A stretch of 64,000 nucleotides of DNA from Planctomycetota bacterium (GCA_020638675.1 JACKID010000003.1:186001-250000), one strand, 5' to 3'. Positions 25,766-34,172 are shown, counted from the stretch's first letter. Made by a program: numbers and translations. Notes: generated from the letters alone by a model not told the origin.

Positions 25766-26950
25766 CTACTTGATGCGCGCCTTCAGCAGCAGGAAGGGCT
25801 TCTCGACCGCCCAGTGCATCAGCGCGGCGAAGACCGTGCACAGGGGAATGAACATTGCCGTGTAAGCAAGGAACTGCAGCGACAGCGGCCAGCCACGGGC
25901 GGTCATCTTCGGCTCCAGATTGCGATACAGCTCGAGCACGAACACCCAGTGCGTCAGGTAAAGGCTGTAGGACAGTTTGGCGTAAAAGCGCAGGAATCGC
26001 CCGGACAATGCTTGCGTGGCAACGCACGGCCTAAGCACACAGCCAAGCAGGATGAGTGCAAACCCGGCCGAAAGCCCCGTCGTTGACAGGCTGGCCGTGG
26101 CGCGAGAGATCGCTTCCGACATCAGCGGCGCGGGCATGAGAATGGCGAGGACGAGGGCCGTTCCGGAAACAAGGCAGGCCGGAGCAAGCCACGGCAAGTT
26201 CAGCCACGGGAATTCGGTCCGCCGCATCACCAGGTAGGCGCACATTGCGCCGGCAACCATTCCGTCAAACGAACAGATGAAGGGGCTGCGCAGCTCGCGA
26301 AAGTAGGTGACATAGCGGACCGTCTCGCCAAGGCTCGCGTGCGTCAGCGCCCGCAGGACGGGCGGAATCACGAACAGCAATGCCAGCCCGAACAAACCGA
26401 GCTTCGTGTTCCGCGTCGCGGCCAGCGGCAGGAAGATCAGCGGCGCGACCAGGTAGAACTTCTCTTCGACGCCCAGCGACCAGAAGGTCACGACGAAGTC
26501 GCTTGGCAAATAGTCCTGCAGGAACAGCACGTGATACGCCACACGAAACAGCACGTTGCCCGGCACGTAGTCGTAGAACCAGACCCCGCCCGACACCACC
26601 AGCGCCAGCCACACGTAGTACAGCGGCGCGATACGCAGAAAGCGCTTCAGCAGGTAGTGCCCTATCTGCCAGCGGTAGCTCTCGTCGCGAGGCTTCATGA
26701 GCGACGCGGCGATCAGGAACCCGCTCAGCACAAAGAACAGGTCGACGCCCGCCCAGCCGTTGATTGCCAGCGAAGCTGCGTCCCAGCCCCCGACGGGAAG
26801 TATCGGCTCGGCCCCCTGAAAATAGAGCGTGCAGTGGCGCAGCAGCACCAGGAGGATGGCGATCGCGCGCAACCCGTCCAGCGCGGGGATGCCCTGCGGG
26901 GGCCCGGCTATGTCCAGATACTTGCCGATCGCCTTCGGCGTGATGGCCAT
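25766..26950 (-). CDS. Acyltransferase-3 family membrane protein
   Basis: A 394-residue integral membrane protein with about ten helices. The opening IPALDGLRAIAILLVLLRHC, with its conserved Arg and His, is the hallmark of the acyltransferase-3 (OafA/YrhL) family. FFVLSGFLIA and RFLRIAPLYYVW follow at the expected distances. Members transfer acetyl or other acyl groups from the cytoplasm to extracytoplasmic sugars such as O-antigen or exopolysaccharide. The ATG at 26950 is chosen because translation from further upstream adds 40 residues unlike the family. There is no fused SGNH domain. The acceptor is unknown; the TPR and GT-C-like genes upstream on the same strand could belong to the same surface-glycan process, which is inference. 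Confidence 0.88.
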   Translation of the reverse strand: MAITPKAIGKYLDIAGPPQGIPALDGLRAIAILLVLLRHCTLYFQGAEPILPVGGWDAASLAINGWAGVDLFFVLSGFLIAASLMKPRDESYRWQIGHYLLKRFLRIAPLYYVWLALVVSGGVWFYDYVPGNVLFRVAYHVLFLQDYLPSDFVVTFWSLGVEEKFYLVAPLIFLPLAATRNTKLGLFGLALLFVIPPVLRALTHASLGETVRYVTYFRELRSPFICSFDGMVAGAMCAYLVMRRTEFPWLNLPWLAPACLVSGTALVLAILMPAPLMSEAISRATASLSTTGLSAGFALILLGCVLRPCVATQALSGRFLRFYAKLSYSLYLTHWVFVLELYRNLEPKMTARGWPLSLQFLAYTAMFIPLCTVFAALMHWAVEKPFLLLKARIK

Positions 26951-27026
26951 GCCGGGTGTCCCAAACGATGATTCGAGGATGGGATTGTACGAAGGGGCGG
27001 GCCGCGGTGCAGACAATCGAGCGGCG

Positions 27027-28604
27027 CTAGCTGCTCGCCCGCTGCCGAGCCGCCGCCAACTCGGACTCAAGGCGGCGCTTTGCCGGCTCGCCCGCTGCTA
27101 CCTTCACGGCTTTCTGCCATGCCAGAACGGCCGCGGCGTGATCGCCGAGCCGCTCTTCCACCCGTGCCAGTTCCACGCTGGCGAGCTCGTACTCATCGCG
27201 CGCACCCAGCTCTTCGGCCCGCGACACCAACTCTCGCAACGTGTCCCGTGCCGGGCCCGCGTCGCCGCTTGCGCCGTTCACGGCCGAGAGCTTGATCCGG
27301 TTCCGCAGCGCGCCGGGCGGGTAGCCGGCCATGTCCATCAGGTGCACGGCGTGCTCGTACAGGTTCCACGCCTCCATCAACGCCCCCTGCTTGCGCCGCA
27401 CGTCGCCAAGCCCGCTTACGGCGCCGCCTTCCGCGTACGGGTTGCGCGCCAGTTGGGCCGCTGCTCTTGCCTGGTCCAGCGCGTCCGCGGATTCCTTGAG
27501 TTGCTCCGCGCGCAGCAGCGCAAGCCCGAGATTCGTCAGCCCGTAGGCGAGGTTCATCTGGTCGCCGCTCTCGCGGGCCACCTCGACGGACTCCCGAAGC
27601 GCCAGCAGCGCTTCCTGAGGGCGCCCGCTTTCGTCGTAGAAGATCGCCGCATAGTTCAGTGCCTGCGCCAGCCCCGGGCGATAGCCGAACTCTCGCGCTA
27701 TTGCGAGCGCCAGCTCAATGTACTTCTCGGCCTCTTCATACCGGCCTGCCCGGGTTGCGATGTCGCCTAGATTGCTGGCAGCATCCACGCGGTAGAGTGC
27801 CTTGGAGGTTTCCTCCAACACTTCCACGGCCAGCCGGAGCTCACTCTCGGCGGCCGCCTCTTCGCCTTGCATCGTGAGGAGGTAGCCGAGCTGCAGGTGC
27901 GCCGTTCCTTCGTAGTCACGGGCGCCGGCTTCTCGCCCGACTTCAATCGCGCGCCGATACAATACGCCGGCCTCCTGGCCGCGCCCCTGCTGACGCCGCA
28001 CGCTGCCGAGGTTGCACAGCGCGGCCGCCTCCAGCCGCCCGTCCTGGTTCTCTCCCGCACGGTCGAGCGCGCGCGCGTAGTACTCCTCGGCCTCCTCGAG
28101 GTTGCGTCCCATCACCAGCGCGTTGGCCAGCTCCTGCTCTGTCCACGCCTGCTGGTTCGGGCCTTCGGCTGCCGCGAGTGCGCGCCGGGCGAACTCGACG
28201 GCCTCGTCATGCCGCTGGTCCATGCGCAGGGCTACGCTGACTTTCAGCAGGGCATCGCTGCGATCATGCGCCGAAACGTCGTCGTGGGCGGCCAGCCGCT
28301 CCGCCAGTGCCAGCGCTTCCGGCAGGCGCGAGTCGGCCAGGGCGCGGCGGTAGGCAATGCTCAGATAGTGGTGCTCGATATCGGTCAGCGCGCGCTGGAT
28401 CGCCGGCGATCCCGACTGTCGGGCAAGGCGCGCGTGTCGCGCCAACTCGGCCGCGAAGCCGTTCCGCTCCTGATCACTCAGCAGCCCCGACTGCAGAAAA
28501 TCGAGTGCCTTGGCGTGGCCTTCCGGGTCCCCGCCCTGACGCAGTCGGTTCTTTGCATAGTCGTGAATCGCGTGGCGAATCAAGTATTGCAGCTCTGCTT
28601 CCAT
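27027..28604 (-). CDS. TPR-repeat protein, function unknown
   Basis: A 525-residue cytoplasmic protein, almost entirely helical, with at least eight TPR-like units from about residue 85 to 500 (for example AAALCNLGSVRRQQGRGQEA, AASNLGDIATRAGRYEEAEK, AQALNYAAIFYDESGRPQEA and YGLTNLGLALLRAEQLKES). The N-terminal ~80 residues form a separate helical region. No signal peptide, membrane helix, DNA-binding or enzymatic domain is visible. The gene starts 9 bp after the stop of the GT-C-like gene, so the two are probably co-transcribed. It is likely a scaffold or adaptor. Confidence 0.85.
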   Translation of the reverse strand: MEAELQYLIRHAIHDYAKNRLRQGGDPEGHAKALDFLQSGLLSDQERNGFAAELARHARLARQSGSPAIQRALTDIEHHYLSIAYRRALADSRLPEALALAERLAAHDDVSAHDRSDALLKVSVALRMDQRHDEAVEFARRALAAAEGPNQQAWTEQELANALVMGRNLEEAEEYYARALDRAGENQDGRLEAAALCNLGSVRRQQGRGQEAGVLYRRAIEVGREAGARDYEGTAHLQLGYLLTMQGEEAAAESELRLAVEVLEETSKALYRVDAASNLGDIATRAGRYEEAEKYIELALAIAREFGYRPGLAQALNYAAIFYDESGRPQEALLALRESVEVARESGDQMNLAYGLTNLGLALLRAEQLKESADALDQARAAAQLARNPYAEGGAVSGLGDVRRKQGALMEAWNLYEHAVHLMDMAGYPPGALRNRIKLSAVNGASGDAGPARDTLRELVSRAEELGARDEYELASVELARVEERLGDHAAAVLAWQKAVKVAAGEPAKRRLESELAAARQRASS

Positions 28605-28613
28605 GCCGCGAGT

Positions 28614-30365
28614 CTACGGAGTTGGCGCGTCCTTGGGCAGCACTTCATAGAGCGACCACGAATCGTCCTCGGCACGGATAAGCAGCGTGAGGCGGCCCGC
28701 TCGCGCCTCTTCGTTGAGGCGGTTGTAGAAGTACTCGCTGCTGCCGCGGTGCGCGAGCAGATAGTCGGCTTTGAATTCGTCCCGGATGGGCTCAAGCACT
28801 TCACGGCGCTTGCCCCGCTTTATCTCCCACCAGTCCTCGTACTTCTTTTCGTCGTGCACGAGGAAATAGGTAGGGTCGAGCCCCGCCAGGTAGTCGCACT
28901 CGGATGCGAAGAACATCAGCTCTGTAAAGTCATCCCAGCGGTCGTGCCAGACCAGCTTTCCGTGCGTCTCCTCGTGCTCGTGCAGGTAGCGCGCAGCGAG
29001 CTCAATGTCGCCACGATCCGTGGCCCGGTACGAGATCGCCGCCCCGATCCAGATGCTCGCACCCGCGATCACCGCTACCACAGCGGCGGAGATCGGCAAT
29101 GCGCGCGACGCCACCGGGCGCCGTTCCATCCAGCCGCGATACTGCTCGGTCGAAAGCAGCTCTGTCAGCCAGATCCCTATCGCCAGCGTCATGAAAGGCG
29201 CTGCGTACTCAAGAAACCGTCCGTTCACCATGTAGCCGACCAGCCAGACCACCGCGATGGTCGCCGTCAGCACCGCCTCGCGCTTCGGGCGCCATCCCAC
29301 CATCGCCGCGGCCAGCGGCAGCAGCATCGGCGAGAAGAAGATCAGCGGCGTGCCGAAGATGGCGGCCGGGCCGTTCGTCGGGTTCAGCTCGCGCCCGAGG
29401 GCGATCTCGACGCTGTTTGCATAGTCGGTGTGATGCCCGAAAATCGCGGCGATGTTGTCGACCACCGGCGCCACGCTGTCCTTGTGCGACAGCGCCAGCA
29501 CGACCACGTTCTGGATCCACCACAGTTTCACCAGGTTCCATGATTGCGGGTGCAGCAGGCAGCCGAGCACGATACCGCCGACAATGCACGCGCCGAGGAT
29601 CGCGTTGGACTTCAGGTCCGCCCGGCGCGTGCTGCCTTCGCGCGGGCCGATGACCAGCTCCATGACCGCGCGTACAAGCAGCATCGCGACCAGCAGGTGG
29701 CTGGCGGTATAGGCCAGCGTGTAGATCGTCGCGAGAAGCACCAGGCCCAGCCGTTGCCGGCGCGCCATCAGCGTCCAGCCGATCAGCGCCAGCATCACGC
29801 TGATCAGGTAGCTGCGGCACAGGTTCATGCGGAACACGAAGTAGGTACCGCCGACCGCTATCAGGCACAGCGTGAACAGCCACGCGTGCTTTACCCCGAA
29901 CCGTCGCAGCACGGTAAACAACGTCAAAACCAGCAGCACACCCAGCACCGAAACGCCAAGCTTGGCTGCGTACAGCAGGCCCTGCGCGTCACCCGGGCCA
30001 TCGGCGAACAGGGTGAACGGGATCAGGTAGATGTGGAACAGGTAGTCCTTGTCGCTGAAGCCGCCGTTCCAGGTGCTTTCGCGGGTCCAGTGGAAGTTCT
30101 CGCCGGCCTCTCCGACTTCGCCGGTGCGATACAGCCAGGCCATCTTGATGTGGTAGTAGCCGTCGGCGCCGGGAAGCCCCACGGACGTCGAGCGCAGCTC
30201 GCTGGTGCCGTCGGACATCTCCACGAAGCCGGGCACGAACTGGTACTGCATCATCCCGATGAACGCGATGCCCGCCAGCACAACGGCCTGGAACCATGGC
30301 CGCGCCCACCACCTGGAAGAGGGTGGGGCAGCTTGAGCGTTCTGTTCTACGGCGTTGTCCGTCAT
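28614..30365 (-). CDS. Polytopic GT-C-like membrane glycosyltransferase, STT3-like features
   Basis: A 583-residue protein with about eleven membrane helices to about residue 450 and a soluble C-terminal domain. The first outer loop contains DGYYHIK (about 67-73), which resembles the D-x-Y-Y-H motif in the first loop of archaeal and eukaryotic oligosaccharyltransferases and other GT-C enzymes. A WWEIKRGK segment lies in the C-terminal domain but is not the canonical WWDYG. Signature loops such as HLLVAMLLVRAVME and GYMVNGRFLEYAAPF suggest a lipid-linked-sugar enzyme; this is inference. The ATG at 30365 has a weak ribosome-binding site. The gene leads the minus-strand run that starts at the strand switch near 30.4 kb. 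Confidence 0.7.
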   Translation of the reverse strand: MTDNAVEQNAQAAPPSSRWWARPWFQAVVLAGIAFIGMMQYQFVPGFVEMSDGTSELRSTSVGLPGADGYYHIKMAWLYRTGEVGEAGENFHWTRESTWNGGFSDKDYLFHIYLIPFTLFADGPGDAQGLLYAAKLGVSVLGVLLVLTLFTVLRRFGVKHAWLFTLCLIAVGGTYFVFRMNLCRSYLISVMLALIGWTLMARRQRLGLVLLATIYTLAYTASHLLVAMLLVRAVMELVIGPREGSTRRADLKSNAILGACIVGGIVLGCLLHPQSWNLVKLWWIQNVVVLALSHKDSVAPVVDNIAAIFGHHTDYANSVEIALGRELNPTNGPAAIFGTPLIFFSPMLLPLAAAMVGWRPKREAVLTATIAVVWLVGYMVNGRFLEYAAPFMTLAIGIWLTELLSTEQYRGWMERRPVASRALPISAAVVAVIAGASIWIGAAISYRATDRGDIELAARYLHEHEETHGKLVWHDRWDDFTELMFFASECDYLAGLDPTYFLVHDEKKYEDWWEIKRGKRREVLEPIRDEFKADYLLAHRGSSEYFYNRLNEEARAGRLTLLIRAEDDSWSLYEVLPKDAPTP

Positions 30366-30555
30366 TTGGGCGGGAAGGATAGCAGAAGCAGGTCCGGCGG
30401 TCTGTCAGTGGGCTGTGGGTAGTGGCACAAGTTCTGACATTATCGGGCGTTATGGCCTTCGGTTCAGGCCTGTTTCGGTTGAACCGGCCCCTTCGGCAAG
30501 CTACTTTGGCAATTGGGCGGCATTTTGGCCGTCTTTGTGGACTTTGGGGATTGAT

Positions 30556-30900
30556 GTGACGACGCAAGACGCCCCGGGCGAGATCAGTATCGACGATTTC
30601 GTGAAGGTGGAGTTGAAGACGGCGAGGGTGAAGGCCGCGGAGCCCCACCCGGACGCTGACAAGCTGCTGGTTCTGACCGTCGAGGTAGGCGAGGAGGAAC
30701 GGACCATTTGTGCGGGTATCCGCCAGTGGTGGCAGCCGGAGCAACTGGTAGGAAAGAACATCATCATCGTGGCGAACCTCGCCCCCAGGAAGTTGAGGGG
30801 CGTGTTGAGCCAGGGGATGTTACTGGCGGTGCAGGATGGCGACAGTGTGGTGCCACTCACCTCCATGAATCCTGTGCAGTCGGGTCTGCGCGTGAGCTGA
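30556..30900 (+). CDS. Stand-alone tRNA-binding-domain protein (MetG C-terminal / CsaA type)
   Basis: A 114-residue protein consisting of one OB-fold tRNA-binding domain. The pattern IDDFVKVELKTARVKAAEPHPDADKLL, VEVGEEERTICAGI, LVGKNIIIVANLAPRKLRGVLSQGMLLA matches the C-terminal domain of methionyl-tRNA synthetases and CsaA-like proteins. The start is GTG at 30556 with GGGGA just upstream; the preceding in-frame codons do not resemble the family. It may bind tRNA or act as a dimer-forming accessory to a synthetase encoded elsewhere. It is the first plus-strand gene after the strand switch and precedes the STAS gene by 35 bp. Confidence 0.85.
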   Translation: MTTQDAPGEISIDDFVKVELKTARVKAAEPHPDADKLLVLTVEVGEEERTICAGIRQWWQPEQLVGKNIIIVANLAPRKLRGVLSQGMLLAVQDGDSVVPLTSMNPVQSGLRVS

Positions 30901-30935
30901 GCCGATTGCGGAAGGCGGCCTTCGGGCCGAGACGT

Positions 30936-31451
30936 ATGGCTGGTCACCTCGAAGCGGCGCGCACCAAGGAAGCGGTCTATGTCCGCGTAGTGGGTCTCGG
31001 CAACTTCAACAACGCCGGCCCCCTGCGCGAGTACTGCGAGAAGGCATTTAACGACGAAATCCGCAACGTGATCGTGGACCTGGCGCAGTGCACCGGGCTC
31101 GACAGCACGTTCATGGGCACGTTGATGGGGTTTATCGGCTTCGACGGCGGCCCGGCGATCGCCGTGACGGTCGTGAACGCTACGCCGACCACCATGCGCG
31201 CCATGAGTTCGCTCGGCTTGCCGAAGATCCTGCACGTCAAGGAAGAGCCGATCGACTTCCCCGACTGCAAGCTCACGCGCCTCCGCGAGGGCTGGCAGGA
31301 CAAACGCCGCCGCACTCTGCTGATCCGCGACGCGCACGTCGCGCTGATGAAGGCCGACAAGGAAAACGAAACGCGGTTCGGCCCATTCGTCGAGGCGCTG
31401 GTAAAGGAAGCGCGTGAAGTTCTCGACTGCGACGGCCCCGGCGACAAGTAG
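30936..31451 (+). CDS. STAS-domain protein (anti-sigma-factor antagonist type)
   Basis: A 171-residue protein. Residues about 8-105 form a STAS fold: VYVRVVGLGNFNNAGPL, VIVDLAQCTGLDSTFMGTLMGF, AVTVVNATPTTMRAMSSLGLPKIL. The Ser in GLDSTFMG sits where SpoIIAA-type proteins are phosphorylated, so a partner-switching role is plausible, although no cognate anti-sigma kinase is adjacent. The C-terminal 60 residues are helical and charged. The ATG at 30936 is chosen because the STAS domain begins a few residues later. A zinc-ribbon membrane protein gene starts 11 bp downstream, so the two are likely co-transcribed. Confidence 0.82.
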   Translation: MAGHLEAARTKEAVYVRVVGLGNFNNAGPLREYCEKAFNDEIRNVIVDLAQCTGLDSTFMGTLMGFIGFDGGPAIAVTVVNATPTTMRAMSSLGLPKILHVKEEPIDFPDCKLTRLREGWQDKRRRTLLIRDAHVALMKADKENETRFGPFVEALVKEAREVLDCDGPGDK

Positions 31452-31462
31452 GGTTGCCCTAC

Positions 31463-31888
31463 ATGTCTGATGATCCGGAAATCAAGTGCAAGGCGTCGTG
31501 CTCGTGCGGCTGGACCGAGGTGTTCTCGCGCGCCTACAGCGGTCTGATGATCGAGTGCCCGCAGTGCGGCAAGAACCATCGCATACCAACCTTCGACGCG
31601 CCGGACGCTGACTCGGCTATTGACATGTCAACCATGCACCAGCTTCTCGAACAGGATCCGCCCGCCGGGCCTCGTCCCGGCGTTCAGTTCAGGCCGCTGC
31701 TGATTTTTTCCTGCGTTGTGGCCGCGGTTGTCGCCGCGCTGGGGCTGCTGTTGCTGCGCAATCACTTCCCCGCCAACGTTGCGGTGGCCGGAGGCGCGCT
31801 CTCCTGGCCGCTTGGCGTCTCGGTGGCATGGCTCGGGCAGGTGCGTCACCGCAAGAAGTTGTCGCGCAGCGAGACGTCGTTCCACTGA
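31463..31888 (+). CDS. Small zinc-ribbon membrane protein, function unknown
   Basis: A 141-residue protein with an N-terminal zinc ribbon (CKASCSCG near residues 9-16 and CPQCG near 34-38) followed by an acidic linker and two closely spaced membrane helices (about 75-96 and 100-120). The cysteine pattern resembles that of the larger protein encoded at 1654-2391, which also has a membrane helix. ATG at 31463 is taken as the start; a TTG three codons earlier is possible. It follows the STAS gene by 11 bp. No function can be assigned. Confidence 0.7.
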   Translation: MSDDPEIKCKASCSCGWTEVFSRAYSGLMIECPQCGKNHRIPTFDAPDADSAIDMSTMHQLLEQDPPAGPRPGVQFRPLLIFSCVVAAVVAALGLLLLRNHFPANVAVAGGALSWPLGVSVAWLGQVRHRKKLSRSETSFH

Positions 31889-32230
31889 CACGCGAGTGTT
31901 GCCTCCGGGTTAAGACCCTGTCAGTGAGTTTTTTCCGCGGGAAGTTAAGTGCCCGATGGCTGGTCACTTTCGTCGTTACTGACAGCTTTTCCCGCGTGTC
32001 GGCTGCGCTGCACCCGTTGACCCAACGTGCGTGAAAGCTAACTAAGTCCTTTACGGATATTTTGCAGCGAGTTGGGGGTGGGCATCCGGAGTTGCACTCC
32101 GGGTGGATTCTGAAGACCAGCCAAGCCTTGTTTCGCGCGCATGAAAACGCTTCCTGCGCGGCGGGTGTGGTGTTGTCCTCTGTCCCCGAAGCGCTTTACC
32201 TTGCAGCGCGTTGAATAGATTGGGGTGCAG
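31889..32230. other. 342-bp intergenic region upstream of dnaA
   Basis: No gene is seen here. It contains an 8-bp inverted repeat CTGTCAGT (31918-31925) / ACTGACAG (31978-31985). A T-rich segment TTTTTTCCGCGGG lies by the left arm and TTTTCCCGCGTGTC (31987-32000) by the right arm; the TTTTCCCGC motif recurs downstream of dnaA at 33952. TTGACC at 32017-32022 could be a -35 element, but no good -10 follows at 16-18 bp. There is no exact DnaA box. It is a likely dnaA promoter region and possibly part of the origin. Confidence 0.5.
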
Positions 32231-33610
32231 ATGTCAGCTTCCGACGGCGACGTCATGGGCCAGTGGCCTGCCATCGAAGAACTTGCCTTGACCCGCTCAC
32301 GCGGTCTTCCGGTTCACGAACTTCTCCGAAGTGCAAAGCCTTCCGCTTATGATGCGGAGCTGGACACGCTGAAGCTGACTGTCCGTGCCGACAAGCTGAA
32401 CAAGACCGAGGCCGAAAGCCTCCGCAGTTGCGTCGCCAAGGCCTGCTACCAGGTGCTGGGCTTCCAGCCGCGCCTTGAGGTTTCGACCTCCGGCGCCAGC
32501 GGCGCCAAGGTGGATGTGAAGGTCAGCGGCGAAGCGCGCAACCTTTCCGTGACCAGCGGCAGCGACCAGGACTTCATCACGTCGAAGAAGATCCCGGTCG
32601 GCGCCGACTTCGGGCACTTCGTCGTCGGGCCCAGCAACCAGCTCGCCTGCGCCGCGGCGCAGGCCGTCGCCGAGAACCCGGGCAAGGCCTACAACCCGCT
32701 GTTCATCCACGGCGGCGTCGGGCTGGGCAAGACGCACCTGTTGAACGCGATCGCCTCCAGGCTGCTGCCGCGCATGCCGAAGATCCGCATGATCTCATGC
32801 GAAGAGTTCGTGAACCGCTTCGTCTCGGCGCTCAAGAACGGCAGCGTGGAAGTCTTCCGCCATGAGCTGCGTGACTCCGACGCGCTGTTGATCGACGACA
32901 TCCACTTCCTCGCCGGCAAAGAACAGACGCAGGAAGAGTTCTTCCATACGTTCAATCACCTCTACCAGTTGGGCAAACAGATCGTGCTGACCAGCGACTC
33001 GCTGCCGCGCGACATTCCCAACCTGGAAGATCGCCTGATCAGCCGCTTTCACTGGGGCCTCGCGGTCAAGGTCGAGCCGCCCTGCACCGAAACCCGCATG
33101 GCGATCGTGCGCAAGAAGGCCGAACTGCGCGGCATCGAGGTACCCGACGAAGTCGTGCACTTCCTCGCCGACAACATCGTGACCAACGTTCGTGAGCTCG
33201 AAGGCGCCGTGGTACAGATCGCCGCGCTCAGCAGCATGAGCGATCGGCCGATCTCGCTTCAACTCGCACACGACGCCCTGCGTCACCTGGTCAAGAGCAA
33301 GCCCACCCCGGCACGCATCGCGACCGATGACATCATCGACGTGGTGTGCGAGCACTACAACGTACGCATGAATGACCTGCTCAGTCAGCGCCGCACCAAG
33401 AACCTGGCGTTCCCGCGCCACGTAGCGATGTTCCTTACCAAGGAGCTGACCCAGTTGACGCTGACCGAGATCGGCAGCTTCTTCGGGGGGCGCGACCACA
33501 GCACGGTCCTGCACGCCATCAACAAGATCAAAGGCCTGCGCCTCAAGGACGCCGACCTGCGCAACGAGATCGAACGCTTCGAGCTGCAACTCCGCCGCCC
33601 GGTCAGCTAG
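32231..33610 (+). CDS. dnaA: Chromosomal replication initiator DnaA
   Basis: A 459-residue AAA+ initiator that binds DnaA boxes at oriC and opens the duplex. Domain I (about 1-95) is weakly conserved. Domain III begins near NPLFIHGGVGLGKTHLL (Walker A), with Walker B in DALLIDDIHFLAGKEQTQEEFFHTF and sensor segments in LTSDSLPRDIPNLEDRLISRFHWGL. Domain IV carries the DNA-binding signature FFGGRDHSTVLHAINKI. ATG at 32231 is chosen with GGGGTGC upstream; a GTG two codons earlier is possible. dnaN follows after 613 bp. A terminator-like hairpin lies 30 bp after the stop, so dnaN probably has its own promoter. Confidence 0.97.
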   Translation: MSASDGDVMGQWPAIEELALTRSRGLPVHELLRSAKPSAYDAELDTLKLTVRADKLNKTEAESLRSCVAKACYQVLGFQPRLEVSTSGASGAKVDVKVSGEARNLSVTSGSDQDFITSKKIPVGADFGHFVVGPSNQLACAAAQAVAENPGKAYNPLFIHGGVGLGKTHLLNAIASRLLPRMPKIRMISCEEFVNRFVSALKNGSVEVFRHELRDSDALLIDDIHFLAGKEQTQEEFFHTFNHLYQLGKQIVLTSDSLPRDIPNLEDRLISRFHWGLAVKVEPPCTETRMAIVRKKAELRGIEVPDEVVHFLADNIVTNVRELEGAVVQIAALSSMSDRPISLQLAHDALRHLVKSKPTPARIATDDIIDVVCEHYNVRMNDLLSQRRTKNLAFPRHVAMFLTKELTQLTLTEIGSFFGGRDHSTVLHAINKIKGLRLKDADLRNEIERFELQLRRPVS

Positions 33611-33639
33611 GCGCAAAGAGCTTTAGAACCCTGAACTGG

Positions 33640-33671
33640 AGCCCCGGACGGAAGTCCGGGGCTTTGCCTTT
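33640..33671 (+). terminator. Probable intrinsic terminator of dnaA
   Basis: A 10-bp perfect stem AGCCCCGGAC / GTCCGGGGCT with a GGAA tetraloop is followed by a weak T-tract (TTGCCTTT). The stem is strong but the T-run is broken, so termination may be partial. Confidence 0.65.
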
Positions 33672-33677
33672 GATTCA

Positions 33678-33800
33678 CGCAGAGCCGCAAAGCGCCCCTC
33701 GTTGACTCGAACATTCGTCGCCGGATTGCCGCCGTGCACAAGTATTGCGTCGAAGCTGGAAGTCGCGTTTGGGCAGGATGCGGCGCTTTGCGCCTCCGCG
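33678..33800. repeat. Inverted repeat with 19-bp arms in the dnaA-dnaN gap
   Basis: The arm at 33678-33696 (CGCAGAGCCGCAAAGCGCC) pairs with 33782-33800 (GGCGCTTTGCGCCTCCGCG) with two mismatches across 19 positions. The arms are separated by 85 bp. The left arm itself is a direct repeat of 8-nt units (CGCAGAGC, CGCAAAGC). Similar CGCAGAG/CGCAAAG elements occur dispersed in many environmental genomes, so it may be a mobile palindromic repeat. Confidence 0.6.
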
Positions 33801-34090
33801 CGAGACCCGTCTTTCCCACGCCAAAACCGCACGCTGCCAAGAAGCAATCCGCAAATTGCTCCGGTGTCAGCAGCACCGGTATTACCTGCGGAACGCGCGG
33901 GGATTGCGCGGTATTATTCTGCCACGCGCCAACATCTACTTCGCCCACAAGTTTTCCCGCTGTCAGCTCTTGGCGCACTTCCCCCCTGTTGTCCGGGCGT
34001 GCTTCCACGTCGCGAGCCGCCAGTTGCCGCGCCTGCGTGGTATTCTCAACCTGATTGCTGACTTTCCGACGGGACGCATTAAGAGCATGA

Positions 34091-34172
34091 GATGTTTAAA
34101 CCTATCTGTTTAAAACCACCGCGGGTCTCTGAAGCCTTGAATCGAAGCAACTGCCAGCTTATGCACAGTTGC
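34091..34172. other. Candidate oriC core: AT-rich patch plus DnaA box in an inverted repeat
   Basis: TTATGCACA (34159-34167) matches the TTATNCACA DnaA-box consensus exactly. It lies within and slightly overlaps a perfect 7-bp inverted repeat GCAACTG (34147-34153) / CAGTTGC (34166-34172). About 45 bp to the left is the most AT-rich stretch of the gap, with GTTTAAAC and a second GTTTAAAACC (34091-34117), suitable for unwinding. Only one exact box is seen, fewer than in most origins. Confidence 0.4.

Noticed and set aside
33702..34113. Several open frames in the dnaA-dnaN gap
   Set aside because: No ribosome-binding site, overlapping frames, Arg/Cys-rich composition, and they span the inverted repeat and AT-rich patch.
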